Shown piece by piece: positions 5,297-7,417 of a stretch of 7,417 nt of DNA (positions within the stretch are counted from its first letter, which is position 1; each line of letters starts with the position of its first letter). Both the position numbers and the translations under genes were made by a program. The stretch comes from an uncultured Actinomycetes bacterium (GTDB lineage: Bacteria > Actinomycetota > Actinomycetes > Mycobacteriales > Mycobacteriaceae). Under the pieces are notes generated by a model. That model had not been told where the DNA came from, made no database searches, and saw only the letters and a program-made list of their open reading frames with translations. The DNA lies in contig CAIWCQ010000471.1 of assembly GCA_903911165.1 (NCBI GenBank), positions 1 to 7,417 of the forward strand, given 5' to 3'.

Positions 5297-6682
5297 ATGT
5301 CCGCAATCACCACTCCGCAGCGACTGACCGGCTGGGCCCGCACCTCACCCAGTGTCGCCGAGGTGCTCCACACCCCGGATCCCGAGGAGATCGTCAAAGT
5401 CGTCGCCCGGGTGGCCGCCGAGGCCGCCGAAGGCCGGCATCGCGGGATCATCGCGCGCGGACTGGGCCGCTCCTACGGCGACAACGCCCAGAACGGCGGC
5501 GGACTGGTCATCGACATGACCGCACTGAATCGGATTCACTCGATCGACGCCGGGACGCGCATGGTCGACGTCGACGGCGGAGTCAGCCTGGATCAGTTGA
5601 TGAGAGCGGCCTTGCCGTCCGGACTGTGGATCCCGGTATTGCCCGGAACCCGCCAGGTAACCATCGGCGGTGCGATCGGTTGCGACATCCACGGTAAGAA
5701 CCACCACAGCGCCGGCAGCTTCGGAAATCACGTCCGCTCAATGGACCTGCTGATGGCCGATGGCCAAGTGCACACCATCGCTCCCGACGGACCCAGTGCC
5801 CCGCTGTTCTGGGCCACCGTCGGTGGCAACGGGCTCACCGGGATCATCCTGCGAGCGACCATCGAGATGACCCCGACCGAGACGGCCTACTTCATTGCCG
5901 ACGGCGACGTAACCGCCAACCTCGATGAGACGATCGCCCTGCACAGCGACGGCAGCGAGTCCAACTACACCTACTCGAGCGCATGGTTCGATGCCATCAG
6001 CGGGCCACCGAAGCTGGGCCGCGCGGCCGTGTCCCGGGGATCACTCGCCCGCCTCGATCAGTTGCCGGAGAAGCTGCAGCGCAACCCGCTGAAGTTCGAC
6101 GCCCCGCAACTACTGACGCTTCCGGACATCTTCCCCAACGGCTTGGCCAACAAGTACACCTTCGGCCCGATCGGGGAATTGTGGTACCGAAAGTCGGGCA
6201 CCTACCGCGCCAAGGTTCAAAACCTGACGCAGTTTTACCACCCACTGGACATGTTCGGTGAGTGGAACCGGGCCTACGGCCCAGCCGGATTCCTGCAGTA
6301 CCAGTTCGTCGTGCCGACCGAAGCCGTCGAGGAGTTCAAGGCGATCATCGTCGACATCCAGCGATCCGGTCACTACTCGTTCCTCAACGTTTTCAAGCTG
6401 TTCGGACCGGGAAATCAGGCTCCCCTGAGCTTTCCCATCCCGGGATGGAATGTGTGCGTGGACTTCCCGATCAAGGCTGGGCTGGGTGAATTCGTCACCG
6501 AATTGGACCGTCGCGTGCTGCGCTTCGGCGGCCGGCTTTACAGCGCGAAGGATTCCCGCACCACGGCGGAGACATTCCACGCCATGTACCCCCGCATTGA
6601 CGAGTGGATCGCGCTGCGGCGCAGAGTAGATCCCGACGCAGTGTTCGCTTCAGACATGGCCCGGCGCTTGGAGTTGGTGTAG
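5297..6682 (+). CDS. dprE1: Decaprenylphosphoryl-beta-D-ribose 2'-oxidase DprE1, Rv3790 homologue
   Basis: This 461-residue FAD-dependent oxidase of the vanillyl-alcohol-oxidase type, the same length as the M. tuberculosis protein, oxidises the 2'-OH of decaprenylphosphoryl ribose to the keto intermediate that DprE2 reduces to decaprenylphosphoryl arabinose. The FAD-binding half shows [18 protein letters not shown] (53-70), [20 protein letters not shown] (116-135) and [13 protein letters not shown] (171-183). Active-site residues keep M. tuberculosis numbering: Tyr60, His132, Lys134, Tyr314, Gln334, Asn385, Cys387 and Lys418. Cys387 (TGC at 6455-6457) is the residue covalently modified by benzothiazinone inhibitors and is intact. 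The flexible substrate-loop regions near 270-300 and 316-330 are present. No signal peptide or membrane span is visible; the enzyme works at the membrane face. The start is the first ATG after the gtrA stop and has no ribosome binding site, fitting leaderless initiation. Confidence 0.98.
   Translation: MSAITTPQRLTGWARTSPSVAEVLHTPDPEEIVKVVARVAAEAAEGRHRGIIARGLGRSYGDNAQNGGGLVIDMTALNRIHSIDAGTRMVDVDGGVSLDQLMRAALPSGLWIPVLPGTRQVTIGGAIGCDIHGKNHHSAGSFGNHVRSMDLLMADGQVHTIAPDGPSAPLFWATVGGNGLTGIILRATIEMTPTETAYFIADGDVTANLDETIALHSDGSESNYTYSSAWFDAISGPPKLGRAAVSRGSLARLDQLPEKLQRNPLKFDAPQLLTLPDIFPNGLANKYTFGPIGELWYRKSGTYRAKVQNLTQFYHPLDMFGEWNRAYGPAGFLQYQFVVPTEAVEEFKAIIVDIQRSGHYSFLNVFKLFGPGNQAPLSFPIPGWNVCVDFPIKAGLGEFVTELDRRVLRFGGRLYSAKDSRTTAETFHAMYPRIDEWIALRRRVDPDAVFASDMARRLELV
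6670..6673 (+). promoter_or_regulatory. Ribosome binding site of dprE2
   Basis: GGAG, within the last dprE1 codons, lies 9 bases before the GTG at 6683 and supports this start over the in-frame GTG codons at 6689 and 6698. Confidence 0.5.
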
Positions 6683-7417
6683 GTGGTTGTGGACGCGGTG
6701 GGAAGCCCCCAGCGGATTCTGTTGCTCGGCGGCACCTCGGAGATCGGATTGGCGATCTGCGAACGCTATCTGCGCGACGCCCCCGCGAAAATCATCCTGG
6801 CGGCACTGCCCGATGATCCCGGTCGCGAGGACGCCGTCGCACAGTTGCAGCGGGCCGGGGCCAAAGCCGTGAACGTGGTGGATTTCGATGCACTCGATAC
6901 TGCAAGCCACCCCGCCGTGATCGACGAATGCTTCGCCGCCGGCGATATCGATGTGGCGATCGTCGCCTTCGGGCTACTTGGCGACGCCGAGGACCTGTGG
7001 CAGAACCAGGCCAAGGCCGTTGCGATCGCCGGAATCAATTACACCGCAGCCGTTTCGGTGGGTGTTCTGATCGGAGAGAAGATGCGTCGTCAGGGCTACG
7101 GGCGCATCATCGCGATGAGTTCGGCGGCCGGTGAACGGGTGCGACGGTCGAACTTCGTCTACGGGTCCACCAAGGCCGGCCTCGACGGCTTTTATCTGGG
7201 ACTCGGGGAAGCCCTTCGGGAGTACGGGGTCGGCGTGCTGGTAATCCGGCCCGGGCAGGTCCGCACCCGGATGAGCGCCCACGTCAAGGAAGCACCTTTG
7301 ACCGTCGACAAGGAGTACGTCGCCGAACTGGCCGTCACCGCATCCGCCAAGGGCAAGGACCTGGTCTGGGCACCGGGCGCTTTCCGGTACGTGATGATGG
7401 TGCTGCGACATATCCCC
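6683..7417 (+). CDS. dprE2: Decaprenylphosphoryl-2-keto-ribose reductase DprE2, Rv3791 homologue (3'-partial)
   Basis: The frame opens at a GTG immediately after the dprE1 TAG, with no intervening base, and runs 245 codons to the window edge without a stop. M. tuberculosis DprE2 has 254 residues and its aligned tail continues nine residues, so only those are missing. The product is a short-chain dehydrogenase/reductase that uses NADH to reduce the 2'-keto group made by DprE1, giving decaprenylphosphoryl arabinose. Visible motifs are the nucleotide-binding GGTSEIG (16-22), Asp68-Asp70 near the cofactor, AFGLLG (95-100) in place of the usual NAG, Asn119, Ser146/Ser147, and the catalytic pair Tyr160 and Lys164 in [14 protein letters not shown] (189-197) follows the PG motif of the family. 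Reading it from GTG 6683 reproduces the M. tuberculosis N-terminus (V-D-A-V-G). The abutting stop and start indicate translation coupled to dprE1, its functional partner. Confidence 0.96.
   Translation, partial: MVVDAVGSPQRILLLGGTSEIGLAICERYLRDAPAKIILAALPDDPGREDAVAQLQRAGAKAVNVVDFDALDTASHPAVIDECFAAGDIDVAIVAFGLLGDAEDLWQNQAKAVAIAGINYTAAVSVGVLIGEKMRRQGYGRIIAMSSAAGERVRRSNFVYGSTKAGLDGFYLGLGEALREYGVGVLVIRPGQVRTRMSAHVKEAPLTVDKEYVAELAVTASAKGKDLVWAPGAFRYVMMVLRHIP

Noticed and set aside
1..7417. Possible accessory or defence island, mobile element or CRISPR array.
   Set aside because: All eight genes are conserved mycobacterial core genes in near-standard order on one strand. I saw no direct repeats, transposase, integrase or spacer pattern.

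Overview
The window is a high-GC actinobacterial segment carrying eight genes, all on the + strand with almost no intergenic space. Gene order and near-identity of many blocks to the Mycobacterium tuberculosis Rv3779-Rv3783 and Rv3789-Rv3791 proteins (compared from memory) place it in Mycobacterium or a very close relative. It is the chromosomal arabinogalactan (cell-wall) biosynthesis locus, not an accessory island. I see no mobile element, CRISPR array, RNA gene or phage remnant.

Layout. 1-1688: 3' part of a multi-membrane-span GT-C glycosyltransferase (Rv3779-like). 1729-2235: bpa/pafE, the ATP-independent activator of the 20S proteasome, with the C-terminal GQYL gate-opening motif. 2251-4822: wzt, glfT1 and wzm, joined by two ATGA stop/start overlaps; they encode the two subunits of the lipid-linked galactan ABC exporter with the galactan-initiating galactofuranosyltransferase between them. 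4852-5265: a GtrA-family membrane protein (Rv3789-like). 5297-6682: dprE1. 6683 to the window end: dprE2, starting directly after the dprE1 stop and lacking only about nine C-terminal codons. No gap reaches 300 bases; the largest is 40 bases.

How they work together. GlfT1 adds the first galactofuranose units to the decaprenyl-diphosphate GlcNAc-Rha acceptor on the cytoplasmic face, and Wzm-Wzt exports the lipid-linked galactan. DprE1 and DprE2 convert decaprenylphosphoryl ribose to decaprenylphosphoryl arabinose, the only arabinose donor for arabinogalactan and lipoarabinomannan. The GtrA protein has been implicated in moving or using that lipid across the membrane. The Rv3779-like enzyme adds a further polyprenyl-phosphate-dependent sugar step. 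Bpa is the one non-cell-wall gene.

Most notable. (1) gtrA and dprE1 both lack a Shine-Dalgarno sequence, and both have a TANNNT hexamer ending exactly 7 bases before the ATG, the geometry of mycobacterial leaderless promoters. This suggests that gtrA and dprE1-dprE2 have their own promoters, separate from the wzt-glfT1-wzm unit. (2) wzm is followed after 29 bases by gtrA, whereas M. tuberculosis has Rv3784-Rv3788 between them. (3) A perfect 17-base palindrome overlaps a TANNNT hexamer about 130 bases upstream of bpa. No wholly new system was found; the genes themselves are well known.
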